Source: an uncultured Gammaproteobacteria bacterium
Lineage (GTDB): Bacteria; Pseudomonadota; Gammaproteobacteria; Pseudomonadales; Azotimanducaceae
DNA: 64,000 nucleotides
Reading direction: 5' to 3'
NCBI GenBank assembly: GCA_913043815.1
Contig: CAJWNY010000004.1
Span: 1-64,000 of the forward strand
Positions 46,842-55,935 of the stretch are shown here, one piece after another; position 1 is the stretch's first letter, and each line of letters starts with the position of its first letter. Under the pieces are notes generated by a model. It made no database searches. It was not told where the DNA came from and worked only from the letters and a program-made list of their open reading frames with translations. The translations under genes and the position numbers were made by a program.

Positions 46842-47650
46842 GATTTAGCTCCAAATTCTACGGCCAATTCCTTGGCTCTCTTTTCCGCTGCGCTCAAAGC
46901 GTCGATAACAGTAGCGGGGAAATCTTGTGCCAGCATTAAATTTAACGCTGCCTCAGTGGTGCCGCCAGGGGAGGTCACGTTTTTACGTAAAGTGCCCGGA
47001 TCTACATTGCTCTTTTGCGCCATAAGGGCTGCTCCGAATGCAGTTTGTTCGGTAAGCTTTTTGCTCAATTCTGCATCCAAGCCGAGTTTTTGCCCAGCGG
47101 CGATCATATTTTCCATTAGCAAAAAGAAGTAGGCCGGCCCGCTACCCGACACAGCGGTAACGGCATCTAAATGCGCTTCTTTACTAACCCAAGCCACTTC
47201 CCCGACTGCTTCGAGAATGTGGGTGGCTAACGCTTTTTGTTGATCAGTTACCCGACTGTTGGCAAACAAACCAGTCATTCCTGCCCCCAATAATGCGGGA
47301 GTATTTGGCATACAACGTACGATCGGCTGATTTGCAGGCAGCCAAGTTTCAAGGCTTCGCAGATCAATACCGGCGACGATAGAAATGATCAGTTGATTAG
47401 GTGTCAGTCCAGACAAAGCCTCTAGCACTTGGCCTATTACCTGAGGTTTGACGGCCAACACTATTACATCAACGGCCTTGATGGCTTGATCATTATTAGC
47501 AGCCGTTACAACACCCAATACAGAGAGCTTCTCTAGTTGCTTTGCGATCGGGTCAGCGGCCGCTATCTCGCTTGGGGAGGTACCACTTTCGATCAGGCCG
47601 TTGACTAAACTGCCGGCCATATTGCCTGCCCCGATAAAGGCGATACTCAC
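46838..47650 (-). CDS. proC: Pyrroline-5-carboxylate reductase ProC
   Basis: ProC (270 residues) makes proline from pyrroline-5-carboxylate with NAD(P)H. The nucleotide site is IAFIGAGNMAGSLVNGL, followed by IIVLAVKPQ-like VIVLAVKPQVIGQVLEAL and CMPNTPALLGAGMTGLFAN. The proline/P5C region VSGSGPAYFFLLMENM and the end VTSPGGTTEAAL are complete. It follows yggS by 39 bases. Confidence 0.96.
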   Translation of the reverse strand: MSIAFIGAGNMAGSLVNGLIESGTSPSEIAAADPIAKQLEKLSVLGVVTAANNDQAIKAVDVIVLAVKPQVIGQVLEALSGLTPNQLIISIVAGIDLRSLETWLPANQPIVRCMPNTPALLGAGMTGLFANSRVTDQQKALATHILEAVGEVAWVSKEAHLDAVTAVSGSGPAYFFLLMENMIAAGQKLGLDAELSKKLTEQTAFGAALMAQKSNVDPGTLRKNVTSPGGTTEAALNLMLAQDFPATVIDALSAAEKRAKELAVEFGAKS

Positions 47651-47689
47651 TGTTCATCTCCTACCGCTAAAAATTACAAATTACGTAGT

Positions 47690-48376
47690 TTACTCTCTTG
47701 GGCCAAATAAAGCCGTGCCTACTCTAATCATTGTCGCACCTGCTGCAATAGCGTGCTCCAAATCTCCGGTCATCCCCATAGATAGGGTATCCCAAGCCCC
47801 CGCAAATTCAGGGTTTAGGGCATCCTTTAAGTCAGCATATAATTGTGCCACGGTTTCGTAGCCTACCCTAGGGTCAGTGTCTTGACTCAGTATGGCCATC
47901 AAACCGCGTAATTTTAGACTTGGCAAATTGCTCATCTGCTTAATCAAGTCGGCGCATTCCTCAGGGCCTACGCCGCCCTTGTTGGGATCATTATCGATAT
48001 TCACCTGAAGCAAAATATTTAAGGCTTTGCCTTTTGGACATTGGCTACTTAGGCGTTGAGCAATTTTTAGACGGTCTACTGTGTGCACCCATTGAAATGA
48101 CTCAGCGATAACCTTTGTTTTGTTTGACTGAATATTACCTATGAAATGCCAAGTCAGAGGCTTTTTGTCGAGGTATTGAATTTTTTCTGTGGCTTCTTGG
48201 AGATAATTTTCACCAAAGTTAGTTAGGCCTAGCCCATGAGCCTCTGCGACACTTTCCCTAGTTTGGTATTTGGACACGCCAATGAGTTGCACCTCATGCA
48301 GCGCTCGGTTGCTGCTTGCGCAAGCTGTTAGTATGCGTTCGTTTAGCCGTTCTAAGCGGTTGTTTAAAGTCGTCAT
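47690..48376 (-). CDS. yggS: PLP homeostasis protein YggS/PLPBP
   Basis: This 228-residue TIM-barrel protein binds pyridoxal phosphate and balances PLP and amino-acid metabolism. LIGVSKYQTRESV holds the PLP Lys; FGENYLQEATEKI, WHFIGNIQSNKTK and LSMGMTGDLEHAIAAGATMI are classic family segments, and TALFG ends the barrel. ATG 48376 gives the normal length; an upstream alternative adds 31 unmatched residues. It precedes proC. Confidence 0.95.
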   Translation of the reverse strand: MTTLNNRLERLNERILTACASSNRALHEVQLIGVSKYQTRESVAEAHGLGLTNFGENYLQEATEKIQYLDKKPLTWHFIGNIQSNKTKVIAESFQWVHTVDRLKIAQRLSSQCPKGKALNILLQVNIDNDPNKGGVGPEECADLIKQMSNLPSLKLRGLMAILSQDTDPRVGYETVAQLYADLKDALNPEFAGAWDTLSMGMTGDLEHAIAAGATMIRVGTALFGPRE

Positions 48377-48480
48377 AGATGATTCATAAAATGTTAAACA
48401 TAAAAGCTTCTTATCAATTAATTTCGGGAGATTCGCATTTAGCCGCATACTTACGCTTTTTTTGAGCAATTTGCTGAAAT

Positions 48481-48888
48481 CTAGTCTAGCTCATTGAACC
48501 AGCTTTCTAAGATAAGACAGGCTGATTTTTCATGAATATCGCCGCCCCGAATACTGTCTCGCGTCATCTCGTTAGCGCTCCATGAGCTCAAGCGCTCGTC
48601 CATCATTTGCACCTTAATCCCAGATAGCCTTTCTATTTCTTGGGCGAAATTTCTCGTCTTAATCGACATGTCTGATTCAGTGCCATCCATGTTTAAGGGA
48701 AGGCCTACCACTATAGCAGCGGGTTTGTATTCTTGAATAATGGACGCTATCTCAAGCCAGTTGGGTTTTCCATTGCGGGCCTTTAGCGTGGCTAAGCCAC
48801 CAGCAGTTCTGGTGACGGTCTGGCCCACCGCCAAACCAATGAATTTCAGTCCAAAATCAAAGCCGAAAACGTAGCCTTTTATCTCCAT
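48481..48888 (-). CDS. ruvX: Pre-16S rRNA nuclease RuvX (YqgF)
   Basis: RuvX (135 residues) has an RNase H-like fold and matures the 5' end of 16S rRNA. FGFDFGLKFIGLAVGQ holds the first Asp, IVVGLPLNMDGTESDM and VQMMDERLSSWSANEM the remaining conserved acids. It is 2 bases after yqgE, a conserved pair. Confidence 0.95.
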   Translation of the reverse strand: MEIKGYVFGFDFGLKFIGLAVGQTVTRTAGGLATLKARNGKPNWLEIASIIQEYKPAAIVVGLPLNMDGTESDMSIKTRNFAQEIERLSGIKVQMMDERLSSWSANEMTRDSIRGGDIHEKSACLILESWFNELD

Positions 48889-48890
48889 AT

Positions 48891-49439
48891 TTAGCCATGG
48901 CCAGGTTGTGTGGCGATCAGATTGAAATCTATTCCCAATAATTGTGCTGCGGCTTGGAGCTTTTCTTCAGCCGGGGTGTCAAAAAGTATTTCTGGTGTAG
49001 CCTCAACTGTAAGCCAGCTATTGCGACTAATTTCGCTTTCAAGCTGGCCCTCTCCCCACCCTGCATAACCAAGGGCAATCAGGAAATTTTCGGGTCCTTC
49101 CCCGGTCGCTATAGCAGTCAACGTCTCCATCGCTGTTGATAAACGGACGTTTTCCGCAACGTCAACCGATGTACCAAATTCTTGTCCGCCGCGGTAAAGA
49201 ACAAATCCTCGGTCTTGCGCAACAGGGCCACCATCTAGTACCAATTGCTCAACCCAGCGGCGTTCAGGTTGCATATTCAGCTTTGCTAGCAGTTCCAAAA
49301 TAGAAACGTCGGTAGGTCTGTTCACTACGATACCCATAGCGCCCTCGTCGTTGTGCTCGCAGATATAGGTCAGTGTATTGCCAAAGTAGTCACCGGAAAG
49401 CTCAGGCATGGCCATTAAGAAGTGATTTTTAAAATTCAT
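48891..49439 (-). CDS. yqgE: YqgE/AlgH family protein
   Basis: The 182-residue protein shows the family's start FLMAMPELSGDYFGNTLTYI, EGAMGIVVNRPTDVSILELL and LDGGPVAQDRGFVLYRG, and the late GYAGWGEGQLESEISRNSWL. AlgH was named as a regulator of alginate genes in Pseudomonas, but biochemical function is unclear. It lies between tonB and ruvX. Confidence 0.93.
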   Translation of the reverse strand: MNFKNHFLMAMPELSGDYFGNTLTYICEHNDEGAMGIVVNRPTDVSILELLAKLNMQPERRWVEQLVLDGGPVAQDRGFVLYRGGQEFGTSVDVAENVRLSTAMETLTAIATGEGPENFLIALGYAGWGEGQLESEISRNSWLTVEATPEILFDTPAEEKLQAAAQLLGIDFNLIATQPGHG

Positions 49440-49508
49440 AGTGAACCTGATTTCTTGGCTATTATTTGGATGCCACTAGGGCAAAGTAGTTGACGGCGAG
49501 CACTTGCG

Positions 49509-50342
49509 TTAAAAATCAATGCCAGTTCCTCGTTTTGAAAACTGCCAAGTACGTGTGAAATCTAGGCGGTCATAGCTTTTACGCATTTCTACGGTAAATG
49601 GTTGGAACGGTGCTGCTTGGCGTACTGTAGCTAAAGCAGCGTCATCAAGCTTCGGCTGACCTGATGATCGCAGAATTTTTACGCTCGCCAGACTGCCGTC
49701 GCGGAGAATACTCACTAACATTGTCAATTCACCTTCTAATAACCCTGATGGGTAATTATTGCGGCCGATGCGTTCGCACTTACGCCGCCAGGTGTTGAGA
49801 TAAGTGGTCTCAGGGGCTGTGAATTTACTGAAATTATTGAGTTCTCGCGTGCGATTAAGACCTTGGGCTGTTGGGCGCTGGGAGTCTATGCTCGCTTGGA
49901 AATTAGCAAAGGCTTCTACGGCCTCTCTGGCATTGAGTGTTCGTTCGCTTTGTTGGGTGGCGCTTTCACTCAGTTCTTTAAAACGCTGAGTGGTTTCTGC
50001 GAGGTTTTTGCCAGTGGTTGCAGGCGATACGTTTTCTTTACGCAAACTCCTCTCTGTCTCTGTAGAGCGATCTAAACTGTCCTTGAGTGGTTTGGTACGT
50101 GCAGAGTGTAGTGTTGATGAATCTCCAGACAAGCCCAGTTCGAGCCTGATATAAGAGGGCTCTGCTTTAGGTTTGAGCTGCGAAAAACCGATACCTAAAA
50201 GTAAAATACCATGGACAAGTAGGGCCAGGAAAACACTGAAGCCCATCCGACCCTCGCCATTGGTTTGTCGCAGTACCGTTGGCGAGAAGTCTTTTGCAGT
50301 TATCAGCGCAATTTCGCAGTTGGGCGCGCCGGCTTTAGTCAA
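49509..50342 (-). CDS. Energy transducer TonB-family protein (TonB3-like)
   Basis: This protein (277 residues from a TTG start) has one membrane anchor (GFSVFLALLVHGILLLGIGF), a Ser/Thr/Glu-rich periplasmic spacer with repeated short helices, and a C-terminal TonB domain with YPSGLLEGELTMLVSILRDG and SSGQPKLDDAALATVRQAAP. TonB proteins transmit proton-motive energy to outer-membrane receptors. Between gshB and yqgE this is the position of tonB3 in P. aeruginosa, where it is needed for twitching. An ATG just before the anchor (about 50246) is an alternative start with a GAGGG site. Confidence 0.85.
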   Translation of the reverse strand: MTKAGAPNCEIALITAKDFSPTVLRQTNGEGRMGFSVFLALLVHGILLLGIGFSQLKPKAEPSYIRLELGLSGDSSTLHSARTKPLKDSLDRSTETERSLRKENVSPATTGKNLAETTQRFKELSESATQQSERTLNAREAVEAFANFQASIDSQRPTAQGLNRTRELNNFSKFTAPETTYLNTWRRKCERIGRNNYPSGLLEGELTMLVSILRDGSLASVKILRSSGQPKLDDAALATVRQAAPFQPFTVEMRKSYDRLDFTRTWQFSKRGTGIDF

Positions 50343-51309
50343 GTTGTTTAACTATTGCGTCGATGAGATCGCCGGCAATATCAAGGTCAAATTGAGCGTC
50401 AAGCTCTCTGATGCAGGTGGGGCAGGTAACGTTTATTTCTGTCAAGTAGTCGCCTATGATATCTATCCCAACAAACATCAGTCCCCGCCGTTTTAATTCC
50501 GGCCCTACTTGTTCTGCAATCCACTGGTCTCTGGCGGTGAGGGGCCTAGCTTCACCGCGACCTCCAGCTGCGAGGTTGCCTCTGGACTCGCCAGCAGAAG
50601 GGATTCTTGCTAACGCATAAGGCACCGGTTCGCCATTAATTAACAGGATGCGTTTGTCTCCGTCAATTATTTCAGGCAGGTACACTTGCCCCATAATTTG
50701 CTGAGCCCCGTTGTCGGTGAGTGTTTCGATAACTACGGTCAAATTGGGATCATTTTCCATAACCCGAAAAATTGATGCGCCACCCATGCCATCCAATTTT
50801 TTGAATACAACATTTTTGTGTTTTTTGTGAAAGGCCTTAAGCACGTCCATTCTTCGACTTACCACTAAAGCTGGGCAGCACTGGGGGAAAATAGTGGCAA
50901 AAAGTTTTTCGTTGCAGTCCCTGAGTGATTGAGGCTTGTTAACCACAAATGCACCATCCGCTTCTGCCCGTTCCAGCAAATAAGTGGTATAGATATATTC
51001 CATGTCAAAGGGTGGGTCCTTGCGCATCATAATGATGTCCATTTCAGCCAACGGCCGCAAGGTTTCTTCGCCCAAGGCATACCAGTCATTGCCGGCAATT
51101 GTTGGATCTAAGGTTTGCGCAAAATCTTCACGCAGTTTTAAACTGGATGTTAAGCCGCACACTGTGCCTTCATGGATGATTAGATCTTCCTGTCGAAGGT
51201 AGTAGATGTCTAAGCCGCGATGCTGAGCTGAGCGAATCATGGCAAGGGTGGAATCTTTCTTGAGCGATATAGAATCTATTGGATCCATTAGAAAGGCTAT
51301 TTTTTTCAT
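50335..51309 (-). CDS. gshB: Glutathione synthetase
   Basis: GshB (324 residues) ligates glycine to gamma-glutamylcysteine. The start MKKIAFLMDPIDSISLKKDS is typical, followed by RKDPPFDMEYIYTTYLLERA, VFKKLDGMGGASIFRV (ATP-grasp) and GRGEARPLTARDQWIAEQVG with the late FVGIDIIGDYLTEINVTCP. ATG 51309 is chosen because upstream Met codons add unmatched residues. It heads the long leftward block. Confidence 0.97.
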   Translation of the reverse strand: MKKIAFLMDPIDSISLKKDSTLAMIRSAQHRGLDIYYLRQEDLIIHEGTVCGLTSSLKLREDFAQTLDPTIAGNDWYALGEETLRPLAEMDIIMMRKDPPFDMEYIYTTYLLERAEADGAFVVNKPQSLRDCNEKLFATIFPQCCPALVVSRRMDVLKAFHKKHKNVVFKKLDGMGGASIFRVMENDPNLTVVIETLTDNGAQQIMGQVYLPEIIDGDKRILLINGEPVPYALARIPSAGESRGNLAAGGRGEARPLTARDQWIAEQVGPELKRRGLMFVGIDIIGDYLTEINVTCPTCIRELDAQFDLDIAGDLIDAIVKQLD

Positions 51310-51565
51310 AATCTGGGGCCGTAACAAATAAATTGAGTGCCTAATCTGATGTTTGAAGGGCGATGCAGGCATGCTGTCATCAGTACTTTACTCACCCTGA
51401 TCGCGGTGTCTATCTCTCGAGCGCTTTTTGCTCACACCTCGCTAAAGTATTTGGTCGAAATTTAGGTAATATGTCGCAAGCCGGTGAGCCTTAGGCAAAT
51501 CAATGATATTTGTCCATAAGCTGCTAGAAGCGAAGTGCGTCATATAGCCTAATGAGTACAATTTT

Positions 51566-52795
51566 TTGATATCAAACGAGAACAATTTGCCCATCACCCA
51601 CGAGCGCCAAGCCACATTGGGTCGAGCTAGGAGGTCTTTTGAGCGGGGATTGCTGGCCCTAATTGTTGATGAAGATGGGCAGCGTGGATTAGTTACGCTG
51701 CAACATGTAGCGAGGTTGTTGATGGAGGTTGAGCCATCCTCAAAAGGTCACTTAAACGTCGTTGTGCGATGGCTTGGCGCTATTCGCCGCGAGCAACTGC
51801 AATTGTGTGAAGAAATCTTTACTATATTGCGTGGCCTAGGGCAAATAATACGCACTTGGGAACTAGTAATAGTCGACCCAGAAACAGAATTTTTGCCAAA
51901 TATTGAGTTGCAAACACTTTCTGCTAGTACTCAAATAATGCTTCAGCAGTTGAGCCCTATTGGCGGTAAGCCGTTAGGTTTATCAACTGAAATTCAGTCG
52001 AACTTGGATGGCATCATTAAGGCTAACGGAGGTGACTCGGAAGATGACAATTTCACTCGGGTGCTGCAAACCTTGGACGAAGCCTTAGGAGCAATGCAAT
52101 TACTGCTCGAGGAGTGGGCTTTGCATATGGAGGATCCTGCGAAAGTTGCAGCAGTTGCGCAAGGCTTCAAGGCGCTCAGAGAGCACAGTGATGATCAGCG
52201 ACTAGGGGATGTGATCGAAGTGACCTGGGCTACCGAGAATATGCTCGATCGACTGGTCGATGGCACCCTTGCAGTAAGCGCTGACTTTCACTTTGTGGCA
52301 GATGCTGCTATAAATTTTCTTGTCACGCTAAGCGATAAACTTAGGCAGATCGCAGCTGGTTCTGGCGTATCTAGTTTTATTGATGACTATATCTATGCTG
52401 AGATTATTGAAAGCGCTGACATCTTAGCTTCAGGTGGTGACCTAAGTTTGAAAAGCCAAGCGTTTGAGGAAGACTTTCCACGGGAGCAAGGCCTAGTTCT
52501 AGGACCATCCTCTAAATCAGAAAATCAGCTCTATGCGGCGACGATGGCAAGTACCGCGGGTGATGGTCTACCATTTTCTCTGAAGCAAACGATTAAAGCA
52601 TTTCAAGCGGCAAGTCGTTCGTTAGATGAAGCCCTTTTAGCGCAACAAGATCGGCACGTTTCTGAGGATTCAGGTCTCAGTGAGGAAAGTCTCTTTATGG
52701 CGCGCACATTGCGTGAGCACTTGCAGAGTAGCGCCGAGATCTCTGATAAATTACAGGGGTTGTTATCGGCAGATTTTAGACATCAGCTCGATTAA
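51566..52795 (+). CDS. ChpA/FimL-like scaffold protein with degenerate HPt domain
   Basis: This 409-residue soluble protein has no membrane segment. Residues about 20-105 look like the FimL-type domain found near the N-terminus of ChpA (RRSFERGLLALIVDEDGQRG). Residues about 162-235 match a ChpA HPt module in LGDVIEVTWATENMLDRLVD, against the ChpA pattern of ALVIGELAWSIENMLNR. At the phosphorylation site FKALREHS (201-208) replaces FHTLKGSG, so the His is gone and phosphorelay activity is unlikely. No CheA kinase or receiver domain follows. The start is uncertain (TTG 51566, or TTG 51587). It is divergent from gshB, the place of pilG and chpA in Pseudomonas. The assignment rests on remembered ChpA and FimL sequences. 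Confidence 0.6.
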   Translation: MISNENNLPITHERQATLGRARRSFERGLLALIVDEDGQRGLVTLQHVARLLMEVEPSSKGHLNVVVRWLGAIRREQLQLCEEIFTILRGLGQIIRTWELVIVDPETEFLPNIELQTLSASTQIMLQQLSPIGGKPLGLSTEIQSNLDGIIKANGGDSEDDNFTRVLQTLDEALGAMQLLLEEWALHMEDPAKVAAVAQGFKALREHSDDQRLGDVIEVTWATENMLDRLVDGTLAVSADFHFVADAAINFLVTLSDKLRQIAAGSGVSSFIDDYIYAEIIESADILASGGDLSLKSQAFEEDFPREQGLVLGPSSKSENQLYAATMASTAGDGLPFSLKQTIKAFQAASRSLDEALLAQQDRHVSEDSGLSEESLFMARTLREHLQSSAEISDKLQGLLSADFRHQLD

Positions 52796-52826
52796 GGTTT
52801 GCCTTAGCCCGCCCATAAATAGCCGC

Positions 52827-53546
52827 TTACTGCCATCCTTGGGCCTGCTGTATCAAGCCTAGCGCCACGCTAGGCATTGTCTCGGCGCGTAAAATGGTGC
52901 TGCCAAGTTTGTAGCGGGGCATCTGGTTTTGCAGAAAAAGATCTAACTCTTTGTCGCTCCACCCGCCCTCTGGACCGATGAAAGCAGTGCGGTTAACCGG
53001 GGACATTTGAGCAGGAAAGGCTTCGCCTGAGGAGTGAAAAACTATGCCGTTTTCTGTTTGGTTGATAACACCTTCCAAGGTTTGCGGCTTTTTTAGTTCA
53101 GGCAAATAAAGTTGCCCGCATTGTTCACAGCTGGCGCTGATGACGCGTTCCCAGTGTCCCCTTTTATTTTCTATTCTGTCGGACTTGAGCGGAACATTGC
53201 TCCGGTCTGCTTGTATCAACAAAATTTTGCCTGCGCCGAGTTCTGTGGCGCGTTGGAGGGCTCTGTCCATTGCGGCACCCTTTATAAGGCCTATGGCTAG
53301 GGTGAGCGAGTAAAGGCGACTGTTGGCTGGTGGCCTTGCAGCAGTAATTTCTACGTCTGTGGATCTTGGGTTGGCTTTGCTAATGATTGCGGTAAACAGC
53401 GCTCCGTTACCGTCGAAGATATTGATCTCATCGCCGATATTTAGCCGAAGTGCACGACAAAGATAATTAGAGCGCTCTGAATTCAGCTGTATTTTAGCCC
53501 CGATGTGATGCGGCCCTGGAAAATAAAATAAGCTAAACCTCGGCAA
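52827..53546 (-). CDS. rsmE: 16S rRNA (uracil(1498)-N3)-methyltransferase RsmE
   Basis: RsmE (239 residues) methylates U1498 of 16S rRNA. SPOUT-fold blocks are IGLIKGAAMDRALQRATELG, ERVISASCEQCGQLYLPELK, FIGPEGGWSDKELDLF and LGSTILRAETMPSVALGL. TTG 53546 (MPRFSLFYFPG) is preferred for its GAGGG site and normal length; a longer frame from 53597 would lie within metF. It begins 11 bases after the metF stop. Confidence 0.92.
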   Translation of the reverse strand: MPRFSLFYFPGPHHIGAKIQLNSERSNYLCRALRLNIGDEINIFDGNGALFTAIISKANPRSTDVEITAARPPANSRLYSLTLAIGLIKGAAMDRALQRATELGAGKILLIQADRSNVPLKSDRIENKRGHWERVISASCEQCGQLYLPELKKPQTLEGVINQTENGIVFHSSGEAFPAQMSPVNRTAFIGPEGGWSDKELDLFLQNQMPRYKLGSTILRAETMPSVALGLIQQAQGWQ

Positions 53547-53556
53547 CGTCAGGCCC

Positions 53557-54411
53557 TCAATTAAATCCCAGATTAGAGCATATTTTGGAGCTAGCACCCC
53601 ATCTGTTTAGAGTATAAAAGTGCAGCCCGGGTGCGCCTAGTTCAAATAGTCGCTCGCATAAGCGTGTGACAATCTCAACGCCGAACTTGCTCAAATCTGC
53701 TTCATCATGCTGCCGGTCCCTAAGCGCATGGTCTAGCCACCGCGGAATATCTGCGCCGGCTTTGCCGCTAAAGCGAATCAGTGATGCATAGTTAGTAATC
53801 GGCATAATTCCAGGAATGATAGGAATATCAATATTGTGTTTCTGGCATCCATCCAGAAAGTAAGCATAGGCCTCTGTATTATAAAAATACTGAGTAATAG
53901 CGGTATCTGCACCGGCCTCTACTTTTTGCTTAAAAAAGTTGAACTCGTCGGCAGCTGTGGGTGAATCTGGATGGATTTCTGGGTAGGCGCCCACAACGAT
54001 GTTGAAGTTGTTTTGGAACTTGTCTTTTACAAGGCTGATTAGGTCCTTTGCGTAAGTAGGTTGCTGCCCCTGCCCTGAAGGTTGGTCTCCACGCAGGCAA
54101 AGTAACTGTTTGACGCCATTGTCTTTGTAGGTCTGGACCATCTCTAACACCTCTTCGTCACTGGTTGTGCCTGAGGAAAGGTGAGGTATGGCATCTAGAT
54201 TTCGTTTGAGTAGCCGTTGTACTACGTGCTTTGTACCTTCTTTGGTGGAGCCACCCGCGCCGTAGGTCACGGAGACGAAATCTGGGTTTAATGCAGCTAG
54301 TTTATTCGCTGCGCCTGCAAGGAGCCTATCTTGACCTTCGATATCTCGTGGCGGAAAAAATTCGAAGCTTAGAGATTTTTTTGTTGGTTTTTGTGCATTC
54401 CGATCCGGCAT
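53557..54411 (-). CDS. metF: 5,10-methylenetetrahydrofolate reductase MetF
   Basis: MetF (284 residues) is an FAD enzyme that reduces methylene-THF to methyl-THF for methionine synthesis. SLSFEFFPPRDIEGQDRL starts the barrel; DFVSVTYGAGGSTKEGT, LCLRGDQP and VGAYPEIHPDSP follow, with the FAD/folate end INRWGASSK-like LNRWGASS. metK lies upstream on the same strand, linking methyl supply to SAM synthesis. Confidence 0.96.
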   Translation of the reverse strand: MPDRNAQKPTKKSLSFEFFPPRDIEGQDRLLAGAANKLAALNPDFVSVTYGAGGSTKEGTKHVVQRLLKRNLDAIPHLSSGTTSDEEVLEMVQTYKDNGVKQLLCLRGDQPSGQGQQPTYAKDLISLVKDKFQNNFNIVVGAYPEIHPDSPTAADEFNFFKQKVEAGADTAITQYFYNTEAYAYFLDGCQKHNIDIPIIPGIMPITNYASLIRFSGKAGADIPRWLDHALRDRQHDEADLSKFGVEIVTRLCERLFELGAPGLHFYTLNRWGASSKICSNLGFN

Positions 54412-54550
54412 GAATTCTCGCTAAAGCTCAGCAAATAGAGCTGTCTATAATTCTAAAAAGCAATATGCGTCTGTCCTGTGATGCCCTCTTTCGATTGGGC
54501 GCTGAATAAAGCTGTAGTCAGATTCATTCAGCGTTTACCCGCTCTTGCCT

Positions 54551-55708
54551 CTATCTGGCCGCAGCGGCTAAAGCCTCAGCTTTATCTGTCCGCTCCCAGC
54601 TAAAGTCGCAATCGGTTCTGCCAAAGTGGCCATATGCAGCGGTGTCTAAGTAGATTGGGCGCTTGAGGTCTAGCATCGCAATCAGGCCTTTAGGTCGCAA
54701 ATCAAAGTGCTCACGCACAAGTTGAATGATTCGCTCATCACTAATGGTGGCGGTGCCAAACGTGTCAATACTGATAGAGGTCGGCTCTGCTACACCAATA
54801 GCGTAACTGACCTGAATCTCGCAGCGCTTAGCTAGGCCAGCAGCAACGATGTTTTTTGCTACATATCTACCCGCGTAGGCTGCAGAACGGTCGACTTTAG
54901 ACGGGTCTTTACCTGAGAAAGCACCGCCGCCATGACGTGCCATACCACCGTATGTATCAACGATAATTTTTCTACCGGTGAGACCACAGTCGCCTACAGG
55001 GCCACCGATAATGAACTGGCCGGTTGGATTGATGTGAAATTTGGTTTCACTAGAAATCCAGTTTTGTGGCAGTACTGGCTTTACTATTTCTTCCATGACT
55101 GCTTCGCGCAGTTGCTCTTGAGTCACGTCTGGATCGTGTTGCGTCGAGAGTACAACTGCTTCAATGGCCACGGGCCGACCTTCTTCATCGTAACTGAACG
55201 TGAGTTGGCTTTTCGCATCAGGTCGCAGAAATCCAAGTGAACCGCGACGCGCTTCTGCCTGTCGTTGTACTAATCTATGCGCAAATACGATAGGCGCAGG
55301 CATGAGTACGTCGGTTTCATCAGAGGCATAGCCGAACATCAGGCCTTGGTCGCCAGCACCCTGCTCACGGTCAGATGTTTCGTCCACACCCATTGCGATG
55401 TCTGAAGATTGTTGACCTAACGCATTTACAACAGAGCATGCCGAAGGGTCAAAACCAACCTCGGGGCCATTGTAGCCGATGTCGTTTACGACTTTTCGCA
55501 CCAAACTGTCTATGTCGACTTTCGCGTTACTGCGAATTTCACCCGCAACGACAACCAGCCCTGTCTTGATGAGTGTTTCACAAGCAACTCTAGATTCTGG
55601 ATCTTGAGCCAGCATGGCGTCCAATATTGCGTCTGACACCTGATCAGCAACTTTATCTGGGTGGCCTTCGGATACTGATTCTGAAGTAAAAAGGTTTTTA
55701 TCGCTCAT
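54551..55708 (-). CDS. metK: S-adenosylmethionine synthetase MetK
   Basis: MetK (385 residues) forms SAM from methionine and [23 protein letters not shown] supplies the first ATP-site residues; [14 protein letters not shown] is the flexible active loop, then [20 protein letters not shown] and [19 protein letters not shown]. It is divergent from tkt as in Pseudomonas. Three ATCTTT-containing repeats lie 13-45 bases upstream of its start. Confidence 0.97.
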   Translation of the reverse strand: MSDKNLFTSESVSEGHPDKVADQVSDAILDAMLAQDPESRVACETLIKTGLVVVAGEIRSNAKVDIDSLVRKVVNDIGYNGPEVGFDPSACSVVNALGQQSSDIAMGVDETSDREQGAGDQGLMFGYASDETDVLMPAPIVFAHRLVQRQAEARRGSLGFLRPDAKSQLTFSYDEEGRPVAIEAVVLSTQHDPDVTQEQLREAVMEEIVKPVLPQNWISSETKFHINPTGQFIIGGPVGDCGLTGRKIIVDTYGGMARHGGGAFSGKDPSKVDRSAAYAGRYVAKNIVAAGLAKRCEIQVSYAIGVAEPTSISIDTFGTATISDERIIQLVREHFDLRPKGLIAMLDLKRPIYLDTAAYGHFGRTDCDFSWERTDKAEALAAAAR

Positions 55709-55720
55709 GCCTGACAGCCT

Positions 55721-55752
55721 ATCTTTGGGGATCTTTCTTTGGATCTTTTTGG
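55721..55752 (-). repeat. Triple ATCTTT-G repeat in the metK leader
   Basis: ATCTTTGGGG, ATCTTTCTTTGG and ATCTTTTTGG follow one another at 55721, 55731 and 55743, that is, with roughly one helical turn spacing. They lie between the metK start and its probable promoter. It is not a match to a MetJ box or a SAM riboswitch that I know. Confidence 0.4.
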
Positions 55753-55935
55753 TGGGATAAATCTCCAGCGCTAGTATTTATACTTTAGACAGCGCCGTGA
55801 TTGTTTTCGGAGTGCGGATTCTAATAGACAATGCAAATGTATGAAACGAACTATTTGTTATTTTTATATATTCAATGTTTGCAGCGAAGCGAGCAAAACT
55901 TGACAATAGTGCTCCGCAAAAACCAGAGCTGATAT

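Noticed and set aside
54500-54533. CGCTGAAT...ATTCAGCG inverted repeat between metK and metF as a terminator
   Set aside because: The loop is 18 bases and no T-run follows on the minus strand, so the support is too weak to list.
55709-55935. SAM riboswitch or MetJ-type control of metK
   Set aside because: No SAM riboswitch core or AGACGTCT boxes could be traced by eye; only simple repeats are present.
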